Shown: piece after piece, positions 23,601-35,100 of the stretch
Layout: each line of letters opens with the position of its first letter
Numbering within the stretch: the stretch's first letter is position 1
NCBI GenBank assembly: GCA_020055645.1
Contig: CM034548.1
Coordinates: 32,290,201-32,354,200, forward strand
Source of the DNA: Tomocerus qinae
Taxonomy: Eukaryota > Arthropoda > Collembola > Entomobryomorpha > Tomoceridae
DNA: 64,000 nucleotides
Direction of reading: 5' to 3'
The notes under the pieces: model-generated
What the model saw: only the letters and a program-made list of their open reading frames with translations
Told to the model about the DNA's origin: nothing
Databases searched by the model: none
Program-made: the position numbers and the translations under genes

Positions 23601-26061
23601 CGTACTATATATGGTATAGTAGATTATCTTATCTATTCAAATTCATCAATTTTGCACGAGGACTTTGTGAAGTATTACTCTGTGCATGACACTATGACTC
23701 CATTTCATTTTACTACACAAGTTAATAAGAAGCCATACATCAAATAACAGACATAACGAAATGATGATAGGAAAAACGGAGAGAAATCCCGCAAAAAGTT
23801 TATAAAAAGTTGAGAAAAAAGAAACATGCAAAAATTACTCTTCTACATATCCAACTGAAATATGTGCAGTAGTATTTCTTGGATGCGTACTACTGTATGT
23901 AGGCAAATATTTAATTCTAAAATCATAAACAAAGTGGTTGGGAGTGGAATGGGAGCAGAATTTTCTGCTGTAATGGCTGAAGTTGGGTTTGAAGAAAGGA
24001 GTGAATTATAACATTAATACGTTGCCTCTAGACTGAAGTGCTTGAAACAAAAGAGTTTCTGAAAGAGTTTCTCGCTAAAAATTTGCGACATTCGTAAAAG
24101 GTCTGGGAGAGTAGAATAGTATGGAAAATAGAATTATGAAGAAGAGCTGTGATTGGGAAGAGGAAAATAGCATTAGAGATCTAAGTAACTGTGCGGATGC
24201 GGAGGAAGATAGGAAATGGACTGAGTATAGCCATTGTGCTCGTTCATTCATTGAGGAAAGAATGTTCGATAAGTGGAGTGGGTCTGAATTGCAGGAGTGA
24301 GATGTGAAAGGAGGTCGAATTCCATGAATGACTCTGCACAGAGAGTCCATATTGATTTAAAAATGTTTAGTAGTGGTTCTAGAGATAAATCGAGAGTGGC
24401 TATGAATGCAAAGTGCGACTTGTGTGTCAAGTGATAACTGGTCTGAGTGAAGTGAAGGAGGAAGCGCTGAATTGGCTCCGAGGATAATGATGATAAGAGA
24501 AAGTTGTCGGGAACTGGAGCATAGGATGTTAATGGAAGGATTGAGTTGGCGGTGAAAGTTTAAAATGTAAAAGTGAAAAGTACGGATGATGTTTAAGTTT
24601 AGTCGAAGAAAAGTTGGACTTACATTGCGGGAGTGTGCGGACTCTCTCGTCATAGTAGACCCACTTCTCGTACGGCGTGACAATATCCGAGTCGTGTCTG
24701 TAAGTAGCTGTCATATTGAAGACGTTCTTATCGATAAAGTTTTGCGTGTTCAAAGGACACTCAAGCATGTACATGATCCAAAGCTGATTCTGCAGCCGTT
24801 TCACTTTGGGATTCATAAAGACATCTTTGAAGACGACCGCATCGGCTTTGTTCAAGTGCGCCCGGTTCCCCGTCAGTCGGCACGCGTTCACCGGACATTT
24901 CTGCTGCAGGAAGACATGTCGTCCGTTTGTGATGTGCGACCCCCAACTCATTCCCAGTCCGTAGTACAACAAAATCGTCTTCACCGTTGTCGTCGTCGTT
25001 GCCGTCTGGAGCTGGTGGGAGCCGCCAGAGCTGCTTGAGAAACTAGACGGCGAATTCCCAGTGGCAGAGCCCGTAGCTCCTGCCGAGCGCCACCCGCCAC
25101 TTGGCCTCCGTGCATAAGAACTTTGCTGGAGTTTAGTATTTGTGACTGGAGTGCCACCGGAGCCAGTTCCAGTAGGCGGGAGGTTATTATTCCAATTAAA
25201 ATTACTATGTACATTATTGTTGTGGATTCCGGAGATGATTGTGAGGGAGCTGGTGCCCATGTTGCTGGGGGCGGATCCTGAGCTGGGGATTGAAGCTTGG
25301 GAGTCCTGGATATGGGCAGGGGGTGGGGGGAGGAAGGAACCATTCGGGTAATTGATAGGATCGTCAAAAGCGTACATCAACTGATCTACAATTCGGTCAC
25401 TATTTGGATTGTCTTCGTGCCAGAGCTTAGCGTCTGAGGCTGTGGGGAGGGCGGCGGAGGTAAATGGGGCATACTGATGAGAGTATTGATACTGGGGGTT
25501 GGCTAGGGGGAGAGGCTGCGGGAATTTCGTTCCTCTCCACATGAACCAAGGTTTCTGGCTCTCGCTTGGAGGTTCGTGCTGGGAGACACCATTCACGGAG
25601 CCAGAAGCGACGACATTCAATTCCCGCCGCACCGGATTAATATCCTCTTCGGTACCGGATTTACCTGTACTGCCACTTCCGCTGATACTCGTTCCACTAC
25701 TGCCAATTCCCCCTGTGGGACCGGTCCCACCCGAACCGCCGTAGTTCATCAAGACATCTCGGGAGCTGACCAGCGAGGATTCTATGATTTGTCCTTGTTG
25801 TTGCTGTGCGAAATTTTGGGAAATTTGTTGCTGTGCGTTTGGCGGTTGTTGCGGGGAAGCCTGCTGGTCGTGGGGTCCGTTGGAGTAGTGGGACTGCTGA
25901 AGAAGTCTTTTGACGTCCTCGTTGAAATTGACAAGGAGGAGGATGGCACAGAGACTCCCACAAGTGTAGAAAATGACGGTGACGCGGAGTCGTCTCAGTT
26001 TTCGGAACATGACTGAGGAGCCCGAGGAAGATCGTTGGCGGCTCATTCCATTACAGCCCAT
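2269..26061 (-). CDS. FucTA: Core alpha1,3-fucosyltransferase (GT10, FucTA type), three exons, join(2269..2686,17324..17591,24624..26061)
   Basis: Predicted Golgi type II membrane enzyme that moves fucose from GDP-fucose in alpha1,3 linkage to the innermost GlcNAc of N-glycans, the reaction behind the anti-HRP epitope of arthropod neurons. The spliced product is 707 residues: a short basic tail, a membrane anchor (about 27-46), a long low-complexity stem (about 47-360) and the catalytic domain (about 361-707). Visible signatures are LWIMYMLECPLNTQN, a PYEKW..YDERV block, TKKVAWFVSNC, the GT10 donor-site motif FENSNCRDYISEKFFVN (about 550-566), the FKWKGTGEF block, a CxxC pair (C638/C641) and WWRGSNVC near the C-terminus. 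These fit the core-FucT branch rather than Lewis-type enzymes. All introns are GT-AG and phases agree across both junctions. I start at the ATG at 26061: it is the first ATG after an in-frame stop near 26140 and has G at -3 and +4. ATGs at 26046 and 26010 are alternatives. Other GT10 paralogues are possible but less likely. Confidence 0.95.
3075..3086 (+). other. Probable 3' splice site in front of the chromodomain start codon
   Basis: The sequence TTATGTTTGTAG ends at 3086, fourteen bases before ATG 3100. It would mark the end of a 2.47-kb intron (615-3086) that contains FucTA exon 3 on the other strand. It also explains why the ATG at 3058 is unlikely to be used. Confidence 0.5.
3100..3404 (+). 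CDS. Chromodomain gene, first coding exon part
   Basis: Codes for residues 1-101 plus two bases, ending within the chromodomain after VKWLNWP. The donor is CCTCC|GTGAGT. The frame meets TGA directly past the donor, so splicing is needed to complete the domain. Confidence 0.87.
3100..3670 (+). CDS. Small single-chromodomain protein, two coding exons, join(3100..3404,3520..3670)
   Basis: A 151-residue protein, probably nuclear. Residues 1-72 are charged and probably disordered, with an arginine cluster (RSRRRRQ, about 44-50) usable as a nuclear signal and a following acidic run. Residues 75-129 form a canonical chromodomain: TYLVEAIEW, FYFVKWLNWP, THNTWEREENL, then an amphipathic C-terminal helix. 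The methyl-lysine aromatic cage appears intact, with Y76, W97 and W100, so binding to a methylated histone tail is expected. The protein stops 22 residues after the domain. There is no chromoshadow domain, SET domain or other module, unlike HP1 or Su(var)3-9, whose chromodomains it most resembles. ATG 3100 has AAA before it and is preferred; an earlier in-frame ATG at 3058 lies upstream of a probable 3' splice site and is likely intronic. The gene lies antisense within a FucTA intron. Confidence 0.87.
3520..3670 (+). CDS. Chromodomain gene, last coding exon part
   Basis: Begins after TTTTTGTTTCTAG. Joining restores PPTHNTWEREENL, the diagnostic second half of a chromodomain, which confirms the 115-nt intron. 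It ends with SPESTHE and TAA at 3670. Confidence 0.87.
4136..4141 (+). terminator. Candidate poly(A) signal of the chromodomain gene
   Basis: AATAAA about 466 bases after the stop codon, followed by T-rich sequence. It is the first canonical hexamer I see downstream. The 3' UTR would be about 490 nt. Confidence 0.45.
10032..10049. repeat. TACC microsatellite (four units)
   Basis: Four TACC units within FucTA intron 2, followed by TATATA. Confidence 0.8.
17324..17591 (-). CDS. FucTA: FucTA exon 2: core of the catalytic domain
   Basis: 268 nt, entering in phase 1 and leaving two bases of a split codon. It codes for SVNYGAGKTKKVAWFVSNC through FENSNCRDYISEKFFVNGL, including the GT10 nucleotide-sugar-binding motif and the conserved VDIYGACG segment. 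The donor is CTTGG|GTAAGA. The acceptor after ACGAACAG has a poor pyrimidine tract, but it is the AG that restores the frame and gives continuous family-like sequence. The open frame extends a little beyond both splice sites, which gives a false ATG in intron sequence. Confidence 0.93.
17592..24623 (-). other. FucTA: FucTA intron 1 (about 7.0 kb)
   Basis: Bounded by CAAT|GTAAGT at 24623 and the AG before 17591. I find no additional in-frame exon; direct joining of exons 1 and 2 gives family-like protein without gaps. A GC-elevated island with many short GA- and CT-rich runs at about 21.4-22.6 kb may be regulatory. The first part of the intron (24.0-24.6 kb) is purine-rich on the plus strand, that is pyrimidine-rich in the transcript. 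Confidence 0.85.
24624..26061 (-). CDS. FucTA: FucTA exon 1: tail, membrane anchor, stem and start of the catalytic domain
   Basis: Codes for residues 1-479 plus one base. The tail carries FRKLRRLR just before the hydrophobic anchor VTVIFYTCGSLCAILLLVNF, as expected for a type II Golgi protein. The stem is Q-rich at about 66-92, then G/S/T-rich, with two segments that look more constrained: KPWFMWRGTKFPQPLP (about 170-185) and DRIVDQLMY (about 222-230), which I recall having counterparts in insect FucTA. NGS (about 240) and NMT (about 449) are N-glycosylation sequons. The catalytic part begins at KTILLYYGLGMSWG. The donor on the minus strand is CAAT|GTAAGT at 24624/24623. The frame stays open past it into intron sequence, so the longer unspliced ORF is not the real end. 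Confidence 0.93.
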
Positions 26062-27400
26062 TCCATCCGGTGTCCTGCCCTCGCTCGCACCGATCACCGA
26101 CCACTTTTTTCTTCCGCTTAGTAATGCTGAAGCGAGGATTTATGTCAGCCTCTCCTTCCTTTCAAGACGATCTTCCCCACAGACGAAAAAATCTCCCTTC
26201 TCCCTCTGTTTGCTTTTCCTGCTTTCGTGGCAGCTTTGATCTGATTATTTCTTTGAATCTGTCGTCTCATTCATTCCTGGGGAGCTAAACGCCTCTCAGA
26301 CTCCCGCGTCCTCCCTTCTCCTTCCGCTGCTTCTCGCCTCGCTTCTATTTATATCTAAATGGCTCACTTTTATAGGTTCAATTTCATTGTGCGACCCTAG
26401 TCTCTCTCCATTTTGGGTGATTCTCAGCTCCAGCTCCGTACACAGATAATATGTCAACGTTCATACAATAAAAACCCAAGTACTTTGTTAATGCACGTCT
26501 CTGGCTGTCCTTCTACGAAACTCTTTTTCTCTCGATGATTTTGCCAATCTTGCACAGCTGTCTCCCCTCCTTTTGTTTTTCCGGGTGAGAAGTAAAGAGG
26601 TAGACAGGATTTCCTCTCCACTTTCTCCGCTACTTATTCCTACAAACGTGTCTGTTGTGCAATATGCTCTATCCTCCAGTTCTTAGTCACAATCAGCTCA
26701 GTTGACCGCAAACAGGAGCCACGCTACCCAAACACATGATGCTGACTATGACGAATGGTTAAATTACTTTCCCTTGTTCATCCTACTACCCTCTTGGTCA
26801 CCTTACAGCCAACGACAGTCTTCACTTCCTTTATTTCTCCCACAGGCTCCGCTCCAATCCCGCACACCTAATCTTCCCGGCACTCTCACAGCCTGCAAAC
26901 AAATAACAAACACACAATTACTCTACTTTCATTTCCCTCAAAGGGTTACTCTACATCCACGACTGTCGCATTTCGTGTCATTAGCAACAATCTTTACTCT
27001 TCCCTCAACCTTACTTAATCTAATGCCCTCGCGGGCCAATTTTACAACTCCTGTCAACTTTAACCTTCTTTTTAATAACAAACGTATGTAATTTGGCATC
27101 TGTAGATACATTTTTATGGCTAAAAGTCACACGTGCTAAATCCAATTATTTTTATTTCCTCATTAGCCATTACTACGGACGTTTTTATATTTCAGGAGTA
27201 AACGAGCCAAGATTTACACAACCTTATTGGACACAATATTTTGTTGCTCAATCTTGGTTTCCTAATGTAAATAAAATCACACGACACTGTTACACAAAAG
27301 CCGTGCAAAATAAATTTAAATTTGCAGTGTTGAAAACGTCAAGAACTCTCAAGTAATACCACTATGTGAGTTTGAACAGAAATAAGTAGAGTTTTAATAC
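26062..27400 (-). promoter_or_regulatory. FucTA: FucTA 5' UTR and promoter region (boundaries not resolved)
   Basis: Directly upstream of the FucTA start the plus strand is unusually C/T-rich (purine-rich in the transcript) and GC-richer than the surrounding DNA up to about 26.9 kb. An in-frame stop near 26140 closes the coding frame upstream. CTTCAG on the minus strand at 26127-26132 could be a 3' splice site for a 5' UTR intron, but I cannot confirm it or place the start site. Open frames here start with TTG and have no family-like content. Confidence 0.4.
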
Positions 27401-30400
27401 GAGCGGTCGCTGATCGAAGTAAATGTACGTATAAAAATGGGATTTAAGCATGTTAGTATGTCGCTTCGGGTTTTGCATGAGTTTGTAACATTGCTCTAAC
27501 ATATACAGTTTACAAATGCCGAGTCAGCAATACATTTTCATTTTTGTAATGCTAAAGATAAATAAATATTAAAGACTACCTCCTGCCATGGGATTATTTA
27601 CAACTTTCTCTCTCACTCTGTCTTTCTTCATACTGTCACTTTCTGGTTCTTGGAGAATGCCGAGCAATCTTATTGTTAGTGTCACTATGCCACTTCTCAA
27701 GACACGACAGGATGACGCTAATAATGAGTAATGGATACATAAAATAATTACTTATCGATGGAAACGCATCTATCAACATAAAGTTGACATCCGCCTCGAC
27801 GGAAATTTTATTAAGACCTCTGCCAAAGAACTCCGTGTTCTACCTACATTGCACCTAAAAACTCATTTCTGCTTAATAAAGCGAAATGATATTGCTTTCT
27901 ATAACTTCCTGAATGCTAACCGGATTGAATCTACATTCAGAAGGATGATGACATAAAACCATATCTAGTCTGGTCTCTGTCAAATGGCGGTGAGCAAAGA
28001 ACAAATGGAAATTTAATTATAAAATATGATTTCATGGACGAAGAGTTTGTTATTGATTTTCCTATTATAATGCCCTTTACCAGAAAAAGCTACGAATCTC
28101 ACATTCAACACATATTGAACTGACACACTTAATACTGAGGCTGTTAAAGTTTCATAAATTAACTGTGCAATAAATCATTGGAGAAATACCGCATGAAATT
28201 AATAACATACTTTTATAACTTTCACCGATCAGGATCTATTGGCCTAGCTATGAATTATTACATGACATAATTTTAATTATAAATTGTGGCTTAAGTATAC
28301 ACAGAGGTATAAAATTCCATACTATCTTATATGATGGAATATTATATTGATATCTGGAAGTATATTGCCATCAAATTGGCAAAGAAATTAAAATCATTTG
28401 GATAGCTAAAACCAATAAAAAGTTTTTGCATTTGCAAGTATGAAATTAAAGTAGCCTCTACATTGCAATTTCGTTAGTAGACATTAAAACATAAAAGAAT
28501 TGTCCAATTTTTGTTATAGAATGTAATAATTATGGAAAAATACAGTAAAGAGTGGATGCAAGTTCAGAGCATAACAAACGGTAATGTGCATGCAGGTCAC
28601 TAACTTTGGAAATGCAAATGCATACATTAATAATTTATTCGAGAAAAGTTTGCTGGTATTTCCTAGTGCATATACTTATGAGACCTTTACCACATTGCAA
28701 AGTGGTTCTTTTTGGATGTAATTGAATGAGCGTGGGTATAATGAGTGTATATAAGGAGTGACAGAGTCTACTAATGACAATTACTATCTGTTTGATCTTT
28801 CGTTGTGAATTCTGAAGACGAAGTTTCTAGGAAATGTAATTTCCGCCTAGTTTTCTCATCTGTAACATAGTAACAGATTCTTAGTTGAGAAATGGCATTA
28901 ATTTCTGCAAAGTGAGGTTATTTTATCTAGAAATCACTAGAGACTCTCCCGAGAGTTTTTATACCTCATATAAAAATGTATAACTCAGGGGGAATTTCAT
29001 TGGATTCAATGATAAATGAATTAAAAGAGCCAGAAGAGTAAATGAAATTAAATGCAGTCGAAATAAATTAAATAGATAGAGTCAATCTGTAGGAGGTATC
29101 TCTCCAATTCAAAGGATAAGGAATTGAACCCCCTGCAGTGTAAGTAAATGCTCCAGAAGTTAGGTACGAGTTCCTAAAATTAGTTACCTCTCTACTCCAA
29201 CTAGCAGTAAATACAAACACGTATAGTATGTGTGGAGGTAGTCTGATGTGTTCAGGACCAAAGTAACTGCATTTAGAGTCTAACAGAAAACTTTTATAGA
29301 CCGGGGCGAAGTTTACATTGGCATGCATTCTTTCTCCATTCTCCTCATCGTCGGTAAAAGTAACTAAATTGTTTTATGAAAGAATTCATAAAGCGTAGTT
29401 CTATATAGGGCATAGAAGCTGTAACTCGTTCTATGCATTACCGCTTCCGTACAGCGTACTAAAACTAAAAACAATGTCGTAGCTCAGCCAACGCTAACCT
29501 ATACTAACTATGCCACTTGCAATGTATATCCATAAACATGCATATCTGCACTGAGACTTGAAGTCAGGGTGGGGTTGACACGAAAACTCACCTATGTAGG
29601 TCGTCCAGTCAAAATGAAAGTCACCTTTATACTACTAAACCGTGGAATGGAGATAAAATAACAGAATAAAACAGAAATGCCGAACAACGAGAAAAACCCG
29701 CTCGAAGGCTGAAAATGGAATTAGCTATTAATTTCGTTACGCCTGCAATGCATTATATCCTTCTCCGCATTACAATATATATGCAGCACCAAATAATATA
29801 TTCGTCAACTGTCTAACTATTATCGTGTACATACAAATAAAGTACTTAATGCAAAATGCTCTCCACATTTATAATTCACGAAGCTAAACCCAACGAGTGC
29901 TGTATCTGCAGTACCTTTACCAAAAATACACCTTTTCAGTGTCAAAAACATAAGCATCACCTCATATTTCCCAAAAACAGACGATAAGTGATTAAATTAG
30001 TTTAAGTAGTACAATATGCAAACGAATTGTAAAAAGGTTTTAATATGTCAAGTATCAGCCCACAATATTCGGCTTTAGAAGCTAATTATTTTAAGCTGTT
30101 TTTATAATAATATAGCATCAATACACTTTAGATTTGTCGAAAACATTTTTATATAGTGTATAAAGAATGTATACTTATGGCCAGTTTTATTTGGAAATGA
30201 AGTAGAACAGATTTATAGCTTTCTAATTCTAATAGCCATTTTGATTCCATATTTATTCATGCAAGTGTGAAAAAGCAGAATTGTGTGGTGAAATAGTATT
30301 TAAGTCGTAAATGGCACAAGTTCGATAGTTTCTGTATAAATCAAAATGACAAGTTCATTAAAATTCATGGAGTAAATGGTAAAAAGCTGTTAAGGTAATA

Positions 30401-32042
30401 AAGTAATAGTCCTGCAGCTAGGATGGTTTAATTTTTGTCGATAGTTGAATTAATGCAGCATACATCTTGAACTGTCTGGGAATAGTGTACAGTGTTAGTT
30501 GGTAAAATGTAAAGGAAGGAGGAATTGTGCTTAAAGGAGTAGGAATGACAGGGAAGAAGATTTAAAAATGTAGCTGCGTCCGTAAGGCGTGTACCGTAGA
30601 ATTGATTATTCAATTATGTAAATATTTTAAAAATGGATGTAACTGGATGGTGAGAAAGGGGAGCGGGAAGGGAGTATTAAAAGTGCATTAGCAGAGTACA
30701 TGGCACGTAGTGTCACACAATGAAATATCTATGGGCCCAATCATGTAAAGTCGAGTTGAGAATGAAAGCAGACCCAATTCACCTGGCTATTAACTAGTAA
30801 AGTACCCAGGTAACTGTCCGATTTGCATATAAAAGTAAATAGCGTCACTCACACTACATTTATGAGACATGGCTATCGAATTGCATAATAAGTTGAGTAT
30901 TGCACTAGAGGAGCAAAGAACAAAAAGTTCCGACCAATCCGCTCACACTTTTAGAGGCAGTCGGCGTCAAAGACATTAGCATGCCTGCATACACACTCTG
31001 TAAACTTTCTCCATGCTGAATGCTACATTCTTTTCACCCATAGACCTAGAAACCTTAATACGATTATCCTTATCGCCAAGCCAGACACGAATTCTTTCCG
31101 TCCAGTTGAACTTAGTAAGCATATAGTGTTGGCTAATCCATCCTAACTAAGCTGCATTGCATATTATGTACAAAGCAGAACTACTCTAGACGCCGAATAG
31201 CGACTGCACTACAATTATGAACATCTACGTACACTATTATTCCCTGCATGGCGATTCCATTCTATTACCAAATCCCTGCTCACCTACCAAGTCTCCATAG
31301 AACTACTATTTATTGTTAACTGTAGTTACAGCCTTACCTATCCTACACCACACTGAATTACTATTTTACTAGCCAGGTATAATATGCAGAGCAACTTTTT
31401 CTTCTTACAAGATTTCTAGTTTGTACAGAACTATACTCGCCCTATAAATGTATAACTTGTATATTTCTATTGCTCTGTGTCACGGAAGTCGAAACTAAAA
31501 TATTCGTAGAAACGTATATTATTTAGGTATATACTGTCCAGGTTTTATGTAGCCAATGAAAATAATAAGGGACATTAAATCTCGATATAAATTATTCAAT
31601 GGACCAAGTGTTGGTGTTGCATACAATGAGGAGTACGTATATACTACATTACAGTAGTTATAATAAACTTGTATCTCTACTTTATATTAAGAGACCTTAT
31701 AAACAGGATATACAGCAATTTGTTGAGTAATGATATGGAAAGTTCTATTTGTAGAGAAGTATTTGTAAATGCTAAGGAGAAGGTACATTATGAAGATGTA
31801 CACGTACGCTAAGTACACAACCAAAAGGGAGTTGCTTCCAAGTTAGAAACTCTTGAAAAATTGATCACTTATCCGATTCAATCGATATCTATGTACTACA
31901 AGGAAAGCAAGGGAAAGTGGAGAAAGGCAGGGAAACATAAGGGAAGTCAAAGGTAAAGCCAAGCTAGGGCAATTCAACGTCAAGCCCATGCTAATGCGAC
32001 TAACACTCACTACTTCTGTGTTTAGGCACTTACTAACAAGAG

Positions 32043-32111
32043 CAAGTCAAGTCCCCAAGTCTCTCTAAGTAAGTTTACAGGCATTCCGAGTAACTCAAGT
32101 AAGTCAAGTAA
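32043..32111. repeat. Degenerate AAGTCAAG/AAGTAAGT repeat
   Basis: Short imperfect repeats of AAGTCAAGT and AAGTAAGT interspersed with unrelated bases, in a slightly GC-richer patch from about 31.9 to 32.1 kb. No function is suggested. Confidence 0.4.
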
Positions 32112-35100
32112 ATGCCAAGACCAACTTATGTTATGGCATTCCTTCCTGTCCTTCCATCACTCAGGGAACGAAAATTTACCTTTTCCTATACTCTGAAAAT
32201 ACACATCTTACAACTATGGTCCTAGTACTGAGGAAATATGAAATCCATTCTTGGAATGGTGAAATGACAAGGAAATTGACTGAGAAGGAACAAAACCTTG
32301 AAAAATACATTTTAAAAGGAAAACAACGAGAGAGATTTTTTTGTAGGGGAAACAAAGGAAGGCAACCTTTGTACCGAGTGCCAACAATACATATATTTCA
32401 TGACTTACATTACGACGTATTACAAACTAACTGGTATGTGTAGATACGTCGTCAAGTAGAACCTACATACTCACCATGTATTTATAGTAGTAGGTACTAT
32501 GTGTACGTGTTTCAACTTCTAGTACATGTGAGACTATTTTTCTGTCTACTACTTGTAATTCACTTGCGATTCATATATGCCATGTCATGCATTGCATTCC
32601 CCAACTAGCCAAGTCTCATTCACATTCAAGAGAAAGCCTAAATATTCATACAGCACAAAGAGCAAAGGCGACACAAACAAAAGCAACACAAACTGCTTTG
32701 AAACTCATGTTTGCCTTGTCAACTTCAAGTGACTAGACGACCAAAGCAATGCCAACTGAGTACCTATTAAAATATCCAGAAATACATAATTACATTACAT
32801 TCTATTGCTAATGAAATTATGAAAAGCTATCCTTTGAGCTACTGAAATGGCTCATGCTTGCATTCAAAAGATTTCAAACCATGTTTTTTAATTGCCATTC
32901 CTATACTCAACTTGGGTTCATTAAAATCTGGAAAATAATTTCTTCGTTGTAATTAACAGGAAGTAATTACATAAGAACGCTCAAAATTTGACATCAAACA
33001 TTACTTACGAATGAGATTTTAAACCCTGCTTAGATCAATACATGGCGGTAATAATATTTGTTGATGTTCATTTATAATTGAGTTTTTAAGTTAGCTTCTA
33101 AAAGGAAATTTAGGTGGTCTGAACAGAAAGGAAATGACTATTAATTAATAATCCCATTGAGGACGTGTGAGGACTGCCATGCCATAGAGTAATTCACTAT
33201 AGGAATCGCCATAATAAATTCACACCATTGAATTCTGGGTGGTGGTAGTTATTGTCTTATTACGCCCCGAAGTAAAATTATTTTCCAATTAGAATCAGAA
33301 AAAAATTATTCTGTGATTTTAGAAATATGTACAAATATAGCAAAAATGCAATCCAAAAGATGGAAGAAAAAGATGATTAATATGAAGCGCCTTTTTTGAA
33401 TGTTGAGTTGTAAACGCGAAAAAAACAAAATATCTTTCTTCCATGTATTTACCTACATAAAATCAAAATTTTCATATTGAATTTTCGAGACTTTAATAAA
33501 AATATGTTTATCTTTAAAAATCTTGGTAGTATCTGAAAGTGAAAACTCAATTACTGTACATGGAGCCTATTTTCCAGAATTATATTCTCTCCCTTAATTA
33601 GAAAGAATATAGACATTTTCTAATTTCTGTAGATATTAAATAGTTGGTATTTTGTGTGATTACAATGAAGTTATATTCATTTGGCTGTATTAGGAAAAGA
33701 GAAAATGGCCATAATAAAGGAATGGGATGACATGACTTATAATATGTATAAATAAGCACTTAAATATCACACTGGTAACATGGTACTGATCCAATAGATA
33801 GGAAAGGCTTAACTTTTACTTTCACAAACATTTGTTTGTCATGTTAAGGACGAAACAGAGTGGAACAGAGGACAAAGGCACTAATGGAAAAGTTTTAATA
33901 ATTGTCGTGAGTATATGCACGTGAGTATAGTTTTCTTTTCTTGAACATGAAATCATTTTGTTTACAAATGTCTTTTGACACCACACCGTCATTTATTCAC
34001 AAAGAGTTGTCCTACATAGGAAAATGTCCAGTGACTTATTAGAAGTTTGTTCTTTATAGTAAAGTTGTTTCGCCATCGTACATTACCATTATTATTGTAG
34101 TGGAAAGGCTAACAAAGACGAGCATAAATTTGGAACACTTTCTTAATTTGCATGTTTGATTGTGAGTATTGTTCTTTTGTTAGGAAATAAATGTAAGCTG
34201 CAATGTAATCCTCTGAAAAGAAGGATAGTAAATTAAATAGCATAGCAGGAGAGCTTAGGGCTATTATTATATAGGAGTAATGGAGAAAGAGTGAGAACTG
34301 TTAAGGCGGATAAGGGCTAAAGTTTCGTTATCTAAACCCTGTTTAAATATTATTATGATAATGATAAGTAACTCCAAAGTCATTAAACATCGAAACTTTT
34401 AGTTCTCGAGGCTTTTCACTTTTCTCCAAACTGCAGTCCGCTACTACGATGCTGTCTGCCGAGAATAGAGCTCCCAGTCTTCAGGGTTCACTACGATTCA
34501 ATGAAACTCTCAATTCTTGCTCACTTCTTTTATGTACTACTACTATTGTTTGCCAAAAGTTATGGCTACAGTTATTATAGCTCCCTACTATATCCACTAC
34601 TTCTCCTAATATTTTGTACTAACTATATAGAAAAGTTCTGCAAATTCCATTACTAGCAATAACTAGTATACAAAGTAGTTTTATTGCCCTTTTGTCGGTA
34701 AAATATGCCTGATTTTATATATCTGATATGACATTCTATGCAAATATGGTACAGTTTACAATGTTTTAATTAATTAATGAGCAAAGACCTCTTTAAAAGC
34801 CACTTATTTTATCCCTTTTGCTCCGAAAGACTTATCGGAGAAAATAACAACCTCATTTGCATAGATTCGCTAGAATAAGGAAACAGGAAGCAAGACGGTA
34901 ATGTGATTTTATTTGCGTCGAAAGCTGAAATATAATGGGAATTAAATTCAGGATGTAGTCTGCTTCCATCATTAAGCGACTGTAAATTGGACATAACATG
35001 ATTGAGGTAAAAGCCACAAATCATAAAGGATGGTGCCTGAGCAAAGTTACTACTCAACGAATTTCCCTTCCTGGAAACGTATAGAATACGCTAAAAACAA

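Noticed and set aside
24529-24623. FucTA exon 1 frame continuing past 24624
   Set aside because: The extra residues do not fit the family, and a strong GTAAGT donor precedes them. Splicing gives sequence continuous with exon 2.
24586-26016. Several plus- and minus-strand open frames over FucTA exon 1
   Set aside because: Shadows of the GC-rich, low-complexity stem-coding sequence.
26062-26097. FucTA start twelve codons further upstream
   Set aside because: The codon at 26097 is GTG, not ATG. The first ATG in the open frame is at 26061.
26702-27091. 129-codon open frame upstream of FucTA
   Set aside because: It begins with TTG, is in the C/T-rich promoter flank, and shows no recognisable protein features.
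27093-27356. 87-codon plus-strand frame with an acceptor-like TATATTTCAG inside it
   Set aside because: It begins with TTG, has no partner exon and no family resemblance; kept only as a weak terminal-exon candidate.
29108-29120. Minus-strand GGTTCAATTCC resembling a tRNA B box
   Set aside because: No matching A box, and no acceptor stem can be drawn around it.
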